Shown: positions 1 through 8,462 of the stretch, piece by piece | Layout: each line of letters opens with the position of its first letter | Numbering within the stretch: the first letter of the stretch is position 1 | Assembly: GCF_001418255.1 (NCBI RefSeq) | Contig: NZ_LIPV01000010.1 | Coordinates: 87,145 to 150,984, forward strand | Origin: Thiomonas bhubaneswarensis | GTDB taxonomy: Bacteria > Pseudomonadota > Gammaproteobacteria > Burkholderiales > Burkholderiaceae_C | Direction: 5' to 3' | DNA: 63,840 nt | Position numbers and translations under genes: made by a program | The notes under the pieces: generated by a model | Seen by the model: only the letters and a program-made list of their open reading frames with translations | Databases searched by the model: none | What the model was told of the DNA's origin: nothing

Positions 1-98
1 CCCCCCCCCGTGCAATTTCCCCAAATTTTGATCTGCAAAGCGATGACTCTAGTTTGCCGATACGCCAACCAGTAGAACTTTAAGAGGGATACATCACC

Positions 99-1148
99 AT
101 GGATTTTAGAACTGAACATATTTCTTCTTGGCTTCTTTATATGTTTGATGCCACTGCTCAAGAATGGTTGAAATGCTGTAACGATGACGTACTGCGAGCC
201 GAGATTCGAACTCACTGCCAGCAACTTGTTAAATCTGCTTATACGCATGGAGATCGTTCAGCGCTTGAGCAAGTGCATAAAGCACTAGCATTAATTTACA
301 CCAAAGATTTCTCTAGTGCTCAGATTGGCACTATAGAGTGCGAGATGCAACCCATTTTGCGTGACATCTCAGCTATCTTTGAAAAATCGATGATAGATCA
401 TGAAATTAAACAGTTTACGCATGGCTGGCTTGAAGATGTGCCAAAGGATGGACAGCTCTATGTAAAATGGCTGAAAAATATTATTTCTAAGCATTCATCT
501 AGCGTACATCCTTTGTATAACGATTTTCTGGGGCTGCATGCGCAGTCACATCATCTGGCGTATTATCTTGCCCAGGAAACCAATTTGGATCCACGCTTTG
601 ATGATATTCTGGCCTTCCTTCAAGTGGGTCTGCCCGTAGAGCCAAAGTTGGAACTGGCTCAAAATTATTTCGATGAAATGGGCAATGGAAATCCTGCCGA
701 AGTGCATTCTCACATGTTTAAAACTGCACTACAGCAAATTGGCGTAGATGATCAATTTTTACAAGACAATATGCTTTTAGATGCTAAAATATCTGGGAAT
801 ATTTCGGCCGCATTGGCATTGTCGCGTCGACATTATTTCAAGGCGGTTGGTTATTTCGGAGTAACTGAATACTTGGCGCCACGCCGCTTTAAGCATGTTG
901 TCAATGCATGGCGCCGCAATGGCCTGCCGGAATCAGGTATCACTTATCATGAACTGCATATTGGCATAGATGCTGTACATGCCAAAGGCTGGTTTAACAA
1001 CGTGATAATTCCAGCAGTAGAAAACAATATAGATGTTGGTCGTGAAATTGCAATTGGTGCAATGATTCGTCTAAATTCATCAGAGCGGTATTTGAATTCA
1101 TTGTTGCAACATTTCGAAAATCAATATACCGCTATTGACAATGCTTAA
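99..1148 (+). CDS. Haem-oxygenase-like diiron oxidase/oxygenase (HDO)
   Basis: This 349-residue protein carries the metal-ligand pattern of the HDO superfamily (SznF, BesC, FlcD, UndA). Glu160 lies on one helix, Glu193 and His203 follow in an E-x9-H arrangement, and His287-x3-Asp291-x2-His294 completes the set. These enzymes use a labile diiron site and O2 for N-oxygenation, oxidative C-C cleavage or desaturation of amino acids and fatty acids. The substrate here is unknown. It is the first visible gene of a co-directional cluster and ends 12 bases before the dioxygenase gene, so the two are probably co-transcribed. An AGAGGG ribosome site precedes the ATG. Base composition is markedly more AT-rich than the chromosome. 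Family assignment is good; the reaction is not predicted. Confidence 0.8.
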   Translation: MDFRTEHISSWLLYMFDATAQEWLKCCNDDVLRAEIRTHCQQLVKSAYTHGDRSALEQVHKALALIYTKDFSSAQIGTIECEMQPILRDISAIFEKSMIDHEIKQFTHGWLEDVPKDGQLYVKWLKNIISKHSSSVHPLYNDFLGLHAQSHHLAYYLAQETNLDPRFDDILAFLQVGLPVEPKLELAQNYFDEMGNGNPAEVHSHMFKTALQQIGVDDQFLQDNMLLDAKISGNISAALALSRRHYFKAVGYFGVTEYLAPRRFKHVVNAWRRNGLPESGITYHELHIGIDAVHAKGWFNNVIIPAVENNIDVGREIAIGAMIRLNSSERYLNSLLQHFENQYTAIDNA

Positions 1149-1160
1149 GGAGCAAATATC

Positions 1161-1856
1161 GTGTCTTTGAATGATCAAGGCTATACAGTTATAAAAATCC
1201 CGCATGTTAGCGAAAAAATAAAATCCAGTTTTTCCGACTTGGTGTTTGATAAGTATATTGGAAATGGCAATCGCTATCGCCGCTTCTCTCAATACAAAAT
1301 GTATTTTGTTGAGAATTCCTGGAAATTCGAATTACTACCGCACCGGCCTTATATGACATTCTCTAAATACAATAAAGTTGCTGGCGGTATTAAACGTTTC
1401 TACGAGCCTTTGCAAGTAGATTTTACAGACCAGATTGAGGCAATGGCACTTGGTTTTCCACTGGATACGCATGATGATTGGCAAATTAATGTACATCAGT
1501 ATCGTGTGCGCACCGGCCCTGGACTTGCCGGGGTAACAGTTCCGGAAGGGCCGCATCAGGATGGCCATGATTTTGTCGCGATTGCTGTGATCACACGCTT
1601 TGGCATTACTGGTGCAGAAATGACGTTACTGCCACTCGGAGGTGAGGGCGAACCATTCTTCCGTTGCACGGTTCAAGAAGGGGAAATGGCCCTGCTGAAT
1701 GATCGGAAGATGCTTCATTATGTTACAGAGATTGTTGCCACAAATGAAACCGGTTATCGCGACATCTTCGTAGTGGCATTTTCACGTTGGGCTGATCGCT
1801 GGCATGGTGAAGATTTTGAATCTCGAGTTGCAGAGTCAGAGTCTACTGCTGTTTAA
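1161..1856 (+). CDS. 2-oxoglutarate/Fe(II) dioxygenase, PF10014-like
   Basis: The 231-residue product has the facial-triad pattern of the bacterial 2OG-Fe_Oxy_2 family, whose best-known members hydroxylate free amino acids such as isoleucine. His132 and Asp134 lie in PHQDGHD, His186 is the distal ligand and Arg200 is the likely 2-oxoglutarate anchor. It starts at GTG 1161, chosen because AAGGAG sits at an ideal distance upstream and no better ATG matches the family length. It follows the HDO gene by 12 bases and precedes the E1-like gene by 29. A role in hydroxylating or otherwise oxidising an amino acid in the same pathway is an inference. Two different O2-activating iron enzymes side by side is notable. 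Confidence 0.82.
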   Translation: MSLNDQGYTVIKIPHVSEKIKSSFSDLVFDKYIGNGNRYRRFSQYKMYFVENSWKFELLPHRPYMTFSKYNKVAGGIKRFYEPLQVDFTDQIEAMALGFPLDTHDDWQINVHQYRVRTGPGLAGVTVPEGPHQDGHDFVAIAVITRFGITGAEMTLLPLGGEGEPFFRCTVQEGEMALLNDRKMLHYVTEIVATNETGYRDIFVVAFSRWADRWHGEDFESRVAESESTAV

Positions 1857-1885
1857 AGTGCCGTAATATTACGAGGAGAAAATTG

Positions 1886-2698
1886 ATGGCCAATTTTTCA
1901 AGAGACGTACTGTTCAGTCGCATGGTAGGTCTCGTTACCCCAGACGAATTGAACATGCTCGCCACACGTCGGGTGGCGGTTCCAGGCTGTGGCGGTACTG
2001 GCTTTACGTATGCTGAATGCTTGGCACGTATGGGGGTGGGCGGAATCAACATTGCCGATGCCGATACTTTCGGCCCGGAAAACATGAATCGCCAGTTTGG
2101 TTGCACCGTGCATACAGTAGGACAGAAAAAATCTACTGTACTGCGGGAAAGACTTGAGTCGATCAACCCAGATATTGATGTGCGCACTGTTGATTTCATC
2201 GATGAAGGCAATATTCACGCGTATCTTGACGGTGTGGATGTGGTGTGTGATACGCTCGATTTTTTCGTAATCAAACCACGGCGGCTACTCTACAAAGTGG
2301 CACGAGAAAGAGGTATTCCGGTGCTAATATGCTGCCCAGTAGCGTTTGGAGTGACCGGGCATTTATTCTTACCCGATGCTATGACTTTTGAAGCGTATTT
2401 CGGTATCAATGACAATCAGAGCGAGACCGAACAATTGAAGCGCTTTGGTGAGGGTCTGACTCCCGCAGCTTTGTTTAAGGCGTATGCAGACACGCCTAGC
2501 CTCGACTTCGCCCAGCGAAAAGTAGCCTCACTCAGCGCATCATGCCTAATGGCTACGGCGTGGGGTTCTAATCTGGCATTGATGCTGCTATTAGACCAGA
2601 TACCTGGTTTCAAACCTGTGCCTTGGTGCTATCAATTTGATATTCGCGCAGGTCGCTTTGAAGCGGTACAGAACAGCACTGCCTCTCATAACCAATAA
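1886..2698 (+). CDS. E1/ThiF/MoeB-like adenylyltransferase
   Basis: The 270-residue protein begins with a Rossmann-type ATP-binding site, GCGGTG at residues 34-39. The E1 signature of Asp58/60 and NMNRQ (66-70) follows, with a conserved lysine pair at 81-82 and Asp122 of the CDTLD motif. This is the HesA/MoeB/ThiF family, which adenylates a C-terminal or free carboxylate. The CxxC zinc pairs of many ThiF and MoeB proteins are absent, and no ubiquitin-like partner is encoded nearby. Activation of a small-molecule carboxylate for the downstream ArgC-like reductase is therefore a possibility, but an inference. ATG 1886 is preferred over TTG 1883 because of the GAGGAG ribosome site. Confidence 0.78.
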   Translation: MANFSRDVLFSRMVGLVTPDELNMLATRRVAVPGCGGTGFTYAECLARMGVGGINIADADTFGPENMNRQFGCTVHTVGQKKSTVLRERLESINPDIDVRTVDFIDEGNIHAYLDGVDVVCDTLDFFVIKPRRLLYKVARERGIPVLICCPVAFGVTGHLFLPDAMTFEAYFGINDNQSETEQLKRFGEGLTPAALFKAYADTPSLDFAQRKVASLSASCLMATAWGSNLALMLLLDQIPGFKPVPWCYQFDIRAGRFEAVQNSTASHNQ

Positions 2699-2723
2699 CC
2701 ATTGTTACAGGATTAATCCGGGC

Positions 2724-3797
2724 ATGCAAACCTATCGAATTCAGGATTGGGTTTTCAAAGACGCCCTTGGCAAATACGATATTGATCTGGGCGATAGCAA
2801 CGCGCCATGTATTACGCTGGATGACTTCAGCGCTATTCCGCCGGTGGTGTTTGATTACGGCACCGACAGGGGGGCGCAACGATTACGGGAACAAGTTGCG
2901 GATCTTTACCAGCTGCCGCTCGATCATATCGGCATCGCTCATGGCGCACAGGAGGCACTCTATCTCATATATCGCACTTTGCTGAAACCTAGTGATCACA
3001 TCATCACCACTGGTCCAGGTTGGCAGCAATCTTGGGAGGCCCCACGAGCTGTAGGTTGCCAAGTCTCTATCGTGCCTTTTGAAACAGGCTTCAGTTTTGA
3101 TATTGCAGCTATTGCTGCAGCGATCCAGCATGACACCCGTGCCATTGTGATCAACACGCCGTGCAACCCCACAGGTCGAGTGCTTAGTGCAACTGACAGG
3201 GCCGCTTTGATCCAGTTGGTAGAAGAACGTGGACTGTATCTGATTGCAGATGAGGAATATCTGTTTAATCTGGAGCAATCACTGGCGCACTTAAGTCACA
3301 ATGTAGTGTCAGTGTCCAGCCTTTCCAAGATTTATGGGGCTCCAGGATTGCGCGTGGGTTGGGTAGCGGGTGCGCCCATCATTGTTCGTGATGCGATGGC
3401 CTATAAACATCTGACCACTATTTCTAACTCAACACTGTGTGAAACCTTGGGCTCTCTGATTTTAGAGCGGCACCCGCAGTACATTGCGCATTACCAAGCG
3501 CTGATGGAGCATGGCTTGCACATTTTGCGCAAATGGATACAGCGTTACACGGAGTTTGTTGAGTTGGTAGAGCCTGAAGGCACGCCTTTCGCTTGGGTAC
3601 GGCTCAAGGGCGAAGAAACCTCGTTGACGTTCTGCAGACGCGTGCTGCAGACCAGCCGTGTGTTACTGATGCCAGCTGAAGTTTTTGGCGAAAAAAGGGG
3701 TTTGCGGGTTACCTTCGCGCGCGAGCCTGAGCAATTAAAAGCAGGGCTTGCTGGAGTGGCGTGCTGCTTTGAAGATGTACCGCACCCTATGGTGTGA
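2724..3797 (+). CDS. PLP-dependent aminotransferase, class I/II fold
   Basis: The 357-residue product is a fold-type I aminotransferase. It shows the NPTG motif (148-151), the Asp176 region that contacts the pyridine nitrogen, the Schiff-base Lys202 in SSLSKIYG, and Arg210 for the substrate carboxylate. It resembles the many short 'aminotransferase class I/II' proteins of amino-acid-derived biosynthetic clusters rather than a housekeeping aspartate aminotransferase. The start at 2724 aligns the N-terminus with the family; an upstream in-frame ATG at 2637 would overlap the E1-like gene and is unlikely. Together with the ArgC-like reductase it could convert a semialdehyde into an amine, as ArgD does after ArgC, but the substrate is not known. 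Confidence 0.85.
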   Translation: MQTYRIQDWVFKDALGKYDIDLGDSNAPCITLDDFSAIPPVVFDYGTDRGAQRLREQVADLYQLPLDHIGIAHGAQEALYLIYRTLLKPSDHIITTGPGWQQSWEAPRAVGCQVSIVPFETGFSFDIAAIAAAIQHDTRAIVINTPCNPTGRVLSATDRAALIQLVEERGLYLIADEEYLFNLEQSLAHLSHNVVSVSSLSKIYGAPGLRVGWVAGAPIIVRDAMAYKHLTTISNSTLCETLGSLILERHPQYIAHYQALMEHGLHILRKWIQRYTEFVELVEPEGTPFAWVRLKGEETSLTFCRRVLQTSRVLLMPAEVFGEKRGLRVTFAREPEQLKAGLAGVACCFEDVPHPMV

Positions 3798-3843
3798 ATA
3801 TGGCACGATGGGAACTTCACCAACTTCGACGAAGGTCAAATTC

Positions 3844-4788
3844 ATGAGTCTCTACCGGGTATTTATTGACGGCCAGGCTGGCACCACCGGGCTTCAAATC
3901 AGGCAACGCCTAGCTCTTCATCCGCACATTGAGGTGGTGACAATTGCGCATCAGTTGCGCCGAGACAATCAGGCACGTCGTGAGCTAATGGCCGCGGTGG
4001 ACGTAACGGTTTTATGCCTGCCCGACGATGCTGCACGAGAATCAGCCCAGCTGGCAGAAGACGCAGGTTGTCGTGTGTTGGACGCTAGTTCGGCACATCG
4101 TACCAAGCCAGGATGGGTTTTCGGTTTGCCTGAACTCGCGCCAGGCCAAAGAGAAACGATTGCCTCTGCGCGGCAGGTCGCCAATCCGGGGTGCTATGCA
4201 ACCGGCGGCATTTCGTTGTTGCGACCGCTAATTTCGCAGGGATTGTTACCAGATGATGCTGTTTATTGCATCAACGCAATCTCTGGTTATACTGGTGGCG
4301 GTAACAAACTTGTTGAGCAGTACGCCGAGGGTGGACCGGCTTATTCCGCGTATGCACTGGACTTCAGTCACAAGCATATTCCCGAAATCCAGACCTGGAG
4401 CCAACTTAGCGCACGACCCGTGTTTCAGCCTGCGGTAGGGAATTTTGATCAAGGAATGCTCGTTTTTATTCCGGTTGTACATGCGGCAGGTCACAGCCGG
4501 GACCTGCATACCGCGTTGCAACAATGGTACGAAGCTGAAACGTTTGTAAAAGTGCAGGCGTTTAACGAAATTGAACCAACTACTGCACCCATGCTCACGC
4601 CACACGGCACCAATGGAAGCAATAATATTGAGTTATTTGTATTGGCAAACCCTGCGTATTCTGATCGAACTTTGCTGATAGCTAGGCTAGACAATCTGGG
4701 CAAAGGGGCTTCAGGTGCAGCGGTACAAAACCTGAATATCATGCTGGGCTTGCCGGAGAGTTTGTGCACAAATCTACCCGTCGCTTGA
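3844..4788 (+). CDS. ArgC-type (short form) N-acyl-gamma-glutamyl-phosphate reductase-like protein
   Basis: The 314-residue protein has the NADP-binding GQAGTTG motif (10-16) and the catalytic cysteine in NPGCYATG (Cys117), matching the shorter 'type 2' ArgC family that reduces acyl-phosphates to semialdehydes. No acetylglutamate kinase or other arginine gene is nearby, so a role in arginine synthesis is unlikely. The local partners are the aminotransferase just upstream and the DapF-fold protein downstream. An activated carboxylate would be needed, and the E1-like enzyme of this cluster is the only visible candidate activator (inference). ATG 3844 gives the family N-terminus; longer in-frame starts run back into the aminotransferase gene. 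Confidence 0.83.
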   Translation: MSLYRVFIDGQAGTTGLQIRQRLALHPHIEVVTIAHQLRRDNQARRELMAAVDVTVLCLPDDAARESAQLAEDAGCRVLDASSAHRTKPGWVFGLPELAPGQRETIASARQVANPGCYATGGISLLRPLISQGLLPDDAVYCINAISGYTGGGNKLVEQYAEGGPAYSAYALDFSHKHIPEIQTWSQLSARPVFQPAVGNFDQGMLVFIPVVHAAGHSRDLHTALQQWYEAETFVKVQAFNEIEPTTAPMLTPHGTNGSNNIELFVLANPAYSDRTLLIARLDNLGKGASGAAVQNLNIMLGLPESLCTNLPVA

Positions 4789-4896
4789 CACCCTGAAATC
4801 TGAGCTCATTTAGAGCCGCCAATGCGTGCTCATCGAACGTATTGGGGACTTAGGTCGCATTTTTACTGCATCGTTATTTTAAATGGGGTTGCTTGT

Positions 4897-5751
4897 ATGG
4901 AATTTTTTAAATATCAGGCATTGGGGAATGATTATCTGATATTAGAGCCGCGCTGGTTCAGTGAAACTATCCCGCCTGCGTTTATCCGCCAGCTGTGCAA
5001 TCGTCGGTTTGGTGTTGGTGCTGACGGAGTCATAATCGGACCGTGGCGAGCACCTGATGGTGCTTACGGTCTACGCATCTTCAATGCGGATGGCTCAGAG
5101 TGTGAAAAAAGCGGCAATGGTTTACGCTTGTTCGCTCGTTATCTGGTTGATGTCGGGTATGCCACAGAGTCAGAACTGCGACTGTCCCTGTTATATACCG
5201 GAGAAATCGTCAACGTTAGTTTTCTGCGCACCGAACATGCTATCCGTGTGGATTTGGGTAGCTATTGCTTTGATGCAATAGCCCTGCAAGCCAGCACCTC
5301 GCAGGAGCAATTACGCAATTACCCCCTTGAAATAGGCGGCAAGGTGTTCACCATCACTGGTGTGGACGTGGGCAACCCGCATTGTGTGGTCTGGGTAGAT
5401 AGCCTCAGTGCCGAACTGGCGCGAACCTGGGGGCCCCGGATCGGCACTTGCACGCTATTCCCGCAAAAAACAAATGTGCAGTTCGCTCGCGTGCTGGACA
5501 GGAGAAACGTGCAGATCGAAATCTGGGAGCGCGGTGCAGGTTACACCCTGGCGTCTGGTAGTAGTGCGTGCGCGGTAGCCGCCGTGGCGTATGACTCTGG
5601 GTTGGTAGACGCTGCTGTCACCGTACACATGCCCGGAGGCCAAGTGCAGGTAGATTTAAACGCAAACCATACACTGGCGCTGACTGGCCCTGCACAACGG
5701 GTTGCGCTGGGCCGCGTCTCCGCTGATTTTGGAAGCCAGATGCTGGCCTGA
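4897..5751 (+). CDS. DapF-fold protein lacking both catalytic cysteines
   Basis: The 284-residue protein is clearly of the diaminopimelate epimerase fold, with QALGNDYLI at the N-terminus, NADGSE...SGNGLR (63-77) and WERGAGYTLASGSSACA (210-225). In true DapF these two motifs read CGNG and ACGTGACA, and the two cysteines do the two-base proton transfer. Here codon AGC gives Ser72 and the second position is Ser220, so both catalytic cysteines are serine. One other cysteine (Cys69) sits three residues before Ser72. Ordinary epimerase chemistry is therefore doubtful, and isomerase, lyase or cyclase activity on a pathway intermediate is more likely (inference). ATG 4897 matches the family start. 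It is followed 15 bases later by the acetyltransferase gene. Confidence 0.82.
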   Translation: MEFFKYQALGNDYLILEPRWFSETIPPAFIRQLCNRRFGVGADGVIIGPWRAPDGAYGLRIFNADGSECEKSGNGLRLFARYLVDVGYATESELRLSLLYTGEIVNVSFLRTEHAIRVDLGSYCFDAIALQASTSQEQLRNYPLEIGGKVFTITGVDVGNPHCVVWVDSLSAELARTWGPRIGTCTLFPQKTNVQFARVLDRRNVQIEIWERGAGYTLASGSSACAVAAVAYDSGLVDAAVTVHMPGGQVQVDLNANHTLALTGPAQRVALGRVSADFGSQMLA

Positions 5752-5766
5752 TACGAGGACCCGATT

Positions 5767-6288
5767 ATGAACTGGACATTCCGGCCCGCGTGCAGCGGCG
5801 ACCTGCCACAAATTGTTGAAATTTACAACCAATCTGTTGTCACCCTGGAAAGCACTTGTGATACCGAACCCGTGAGCGTGGCCTCACGCGAGGTTTGGTT
5901 TGAGCGCCATCTAGCGACTAGCTGCCGCCCTTTATGGGTCGCTCAAAGCGATGACCTGGCACTACCTGGGCTGGCTGGCTATTTGTCATTCTCGCACTTC
6001 ATGAACGAACGCCCAGGCTACTCTATTACTGCGGATATGGGCTTGTACCTGCATCGTGATGCACAAGGGAAAGGGCTTGGCACCTTTTTGCTGCGTAATG
6101 CCATTGAGGCCGCGCCTAGTTTGGGAATTGAAACCCTGGCCACCACCATTTTTGCGTCCAACATCGCCAGCTTGCGGCTGTTCAAAGGCCAAGGGTTTGG
6201 GGAGTGGGGCTATATGCCGCGTGTTGCGCGACTGCGTGGTATAGAGCGCGATCTGATTATGGTGGGACGTCGCGTTGTACTCGACTGA
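5767..6288 (+). CDS. GNAT N-acetyltransferase, phosphinothricin/methionine-sulfoximine type
   Basis: The 173-residue protein fits the Pat/YwnH branch of GNAT acetyltransferases, with an early DLPQIVEIYN segment, an acetyl-CoA loop around RDAQGKGLG and a C-terminal NIASLRLFKGQGF segment. Relatives acetylate the alpha-amine of glutamate or methionine analogues such as phosphinothricin. In a biosynthetic cluster this can either protect an intermediate's amine, allowing ArgC-like chemistry, or give self-resistance to a toxic product. The sequence cannot decide between these. It is the last gene of the AT-rich block, beginning 15 bases after the DapF-like gene and followed immediately by transposase debris. 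Confidence 0.83.
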   Translation: MNWTFRPACSGDLPQIVEIYNQSVVTLESTCDTEPVSVASREVWFERHLATSCRPLWVAQSDDLALPGLAGYLSFSHFMNERPGYSITADMGLYLHRDAQGKGLGTFLLRNAIEAAPSLGIETLATTIFASNIASLRLFKGQGFGEWGYMPRVARLRGIERDLIMVGRRVVLD

Positions 6289-6296
6289 ATCGGCAC

Positions 6297-6551
6297 TTAT
6301 TGACCTACTTTCTTCTGCACAGGCTTTATTAACCACTCGTACTGCTCTTTGACTTCCAGAGGTTTGGTGCGCAGGGCGTTCTCCATGCCGGGCTTGCCCT
6401 CATCAACCCAGGACTCGACCTCCGAGGGGTTGAGATCGAAGGCCCGGCTTGACTCGGAGACCGTGCTTTTACCTTGGATGATATCCAGAACCAGGGCCGT
6501 TTTTCGCTTGGCCGTCCAGCGTTTGATGTCGTCTTCCATCAGGGTGCTCAT
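6297..6551 (-). pseudogene. IS3-family OrfA-type transposase subunit, C-terminally altered remnant
   Basis: Residues 1-60 of this 84-residue reading frame, with RWTAKRKTALVLDIIQGKSTV and a NPSEVESWVDEG helix-turn-helix, resemble the small first ORF of certain IS3-group elements (DUF1153-like). After EQYEW the sequence departs from the expected continuation and stops early, and no OrfB follows. It is best read as an IS remnant that marks the junction between the AT-rich cluster and the GC-richer radical SAM/exporter pair. Confidence 0.6.
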
Positions 6552-6863
6552 CGTCGTTCCTTTCAACGTTAACACCTGTGCAGGAATTCACTGGGTCAAT
6601 ACATGCGGGCCTTGGTTTTCTCCAAAGCGTCCATGATCGCCCCCATGGGCGTGTCCTTGTCCAGCGCTTTGCGGTGGCTGGGCATCATGGCCACGTGCCA
6701 ACAGTACGGCCTGCATAATGCCGGAGCCTGTCATACCTGACAGGTTCCGTCTCAAGGACTTTCTCTTACAGTGGTCACTTCGAGAGGCACCGCGAGCTGA
6801 GGCGTGCGCCGACCGGTTACAGCAGTCCTCAGACAATATCTACAATACCGAGAGAACCGCACC
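6552..6863. other. Intergenic segment without a supported gene; possible promoter
   Basis: No reading frame here has family features. A promoter-like pair, TTACAG at 6817-6822 and TACAAT at 6841-6846 with an 18-base spacer, faces the radical SAM gene. The predicted transcript would have a very short leader, so this is tentative. The segment probably contains further unrecognisable IS debris. Confidence 0.35.
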
Positions 6864-8462
6864 ATGAGCGAGCCGAGGGTAGTCGTATTCTTTGTCAATC
6901 CGCCGAACAGCAATGATCTGGATGCTGACGACGTGGGCGAAGCAAGCGACATCGTTGTATCGAAGGGCATTCAACATACTGACTGGGCTAATTTCCCGCA
7001 TCTCGGTATCCTGTCACTGGCTTCTTATGTCGATGCGCTTCCGGGCTTCGAAGGCTGTTACGTCGATGGCGTAATTCATCCGCTCGAACGTATTCTTGCA
7101 GTTATTCGCGAGCGGGCTGGCCGCACACTCGCCGTTTGTCTCAGTGCGATCACGGCCAATTATGAAGCCGCGATCCGGATTGCCGGCGCAGTCAAATCCA
7201 TCGATTCGAATATCTCGATCGTGATCGGTAACGATCATTTCACTGCATTGAGCCGAGAGATTCTCCATCGCCACGGTGATCTGATCGATTGCGGATTTGT
7301 CGGCAACGAAGTGTATGGCGGCCTGGTCGATTTCCTGAGGGATCGGCAGCAATCACGAGCCGCCAGCCTCTATCCCGGTTCGGTTCGCTTGGAATCCGGG
7401 AGGATCGTTGCCGATCCTGCGATTCGAGAGCCTGTGAACCGCATCATCGACTACGGCTTGATCGACCGGACCTTGCCGCATACTGCCGTCTACACCGAGA
7501 ATTTCACCCGGCGCCTCGGCCGGCGGATCCTGGCACTGACTGGGCGGCAGGTGCGCAAGGGCGTGCCTGTCGAAATCGGACGCGGCTGCATCAAATTCAG
7601 CGGCGACGACGCCTGTTCATTCTGTTCGATTCAGTACGGCTCCATGTGGAAGAATGAACTGCCAGCAGACCACGCATGGTCCGCCGTACGAGGCGCATGG
7701 GAGGCAGGCTACGATTATCTGTACGTGACGGCCGACGAGTTGCCGCTCACGTTCGCACGGCTGATGCTCGACATGGCGGACTCGCCGCCGCCATGGTGGT
7801 GCGCGCTGCCAGTAGACGAGCGCCCGGTCTTGGTTGGCTACGCGCGCGCGGACGGTATGGAGAAGGAGCAAGTACTGAAAGCTATGAGCGAGATCGGTTT
7901 TCGCATTCTGTTTGTGGGCGTCGACGCAGGCGCCGCGCGCTCTTTGCTGGCGCTCAACAAGCCGCTACGGAACAAGGATCCGGTGGCAGCTGCGCATCGG
8001 ATGGCCGACGCCAATCTGCGTGCTCTGTACAACGCACGCGCGCATGGAGTAGCGATCAAGGCAGGATTCGTGCTGGGGCATTTGGGGATGAACGAGGCGT
8101 TGCTGGCGGAAAACATCGAGACCTACATCGCCTTTCTCAAGGCCGGGCGGGATGTGATCATCAGCGCCGACATCGAATTGCTGTCGCCGGAACCGGGATC
8201 GAAGGATTTTCGCTATCTGACTGACCCGGACGAGGCTGAAACAATGTCGGATCGATTGGGTCTCGCGATCGGAAGCCGCGCACTGCGGCAGCATGTGGCC
8301 AATCGCTACCGGAACGTCGATATCTTTGATCGCGAGGCCGCCATTGACGACTATATCGGTGTGTTCATGCCCGAACTGTCTAAGGAGCGGCTCGCCACCG
8401 CACGCGATCAGGTGCGCGGCGAATGCGGTCGACTCGGGATCGTGATTGGAGACGACCTTTAA
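6864..8462 (+). CDS. Radical SAM protein with cobalamin-binding-like N-terminus
   Basis: The 532-residue protein has an N-terminal alpha/beta region (about 1-170; NFPHLGILSLASY, CLSAITANYE, VIGNDHF) typical of B12-binding-like domains. A radical SAM core follows, with iron-sulfur cysteines Cys242, Cys251 and Cys254 in GRGCIKFSGDDACSFCS. The spacing is C-x8-C-x2-C rather than the classical C-x3-C-x2-C. Several B12-radical SAM methylases and mutases have such variants, but the reaction here is unknown. The stop codon overlaps the start of the LysE-type exporter by one base, implying coupled translation and a product that is exported. Base composition is closer to the chromosome than the upstream cluster, so the pair may have arrived separately. 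Confidence 0.78.
   Translation: MSEPRVVVFFVNPPNSNDLDADDVGEASDIVVSKGIQHTDWANFPHLGILSLASYVDALPGFEGCYVDGVIHPLERILAVIRERAGRTLAVCLSAITANYEAAIRIAGAVKSIDSNISIVIGNDHFTALSREILHRHGDLIDCGFVGNEVYGGLVDFLRDRQQSRAASLYPGSVRLESGRIVADPAIREPVNRIIDYGLIDRTLPHTAVYTENFTRRLGRRILALTGRQVRKGVPVEIGRGCIKFSGDDACSFCSIQYGSMWKNELPADHAWSAVRGAWEAGYDYLYVTADELPLTFARLMLDMADSPPPWWCALPVDERPVLVGYARADGMEKEQVLKAMSEIGFRILFVGVDAGAARSLLALNKPLRNKDPVAAAHRMADANLRALYNARAHGVAIKAGFVLGHLGMNEALLAENIETYIAFLKAGRDVIISADIELLSPEPGSKDFRYLTDPDEAETMSDRLGLAIGSRALRQHVANRYRNVDIFDREAAIDDYIGVFMPELSKERLATARDQVRGECGRLGIVIGDDL

Noticed and set aside
3844-4788. Housekeeping argC for arginine synthesis
   Set aside because: No other arginine gene is nearby and the neighbours are tailoring enzymes; the composition is foreign.
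4897-5751. Housekeeping dapF for lysine synthesis
   Set aside because: Both catalytic cysteines are serine and the gene is in an AT-rich accessory cluster.
6588-6836. An 82-codon minus-strand frame
   Set aside because: No ribosome site, no family resemblance and atypical composition; likely IS debris.
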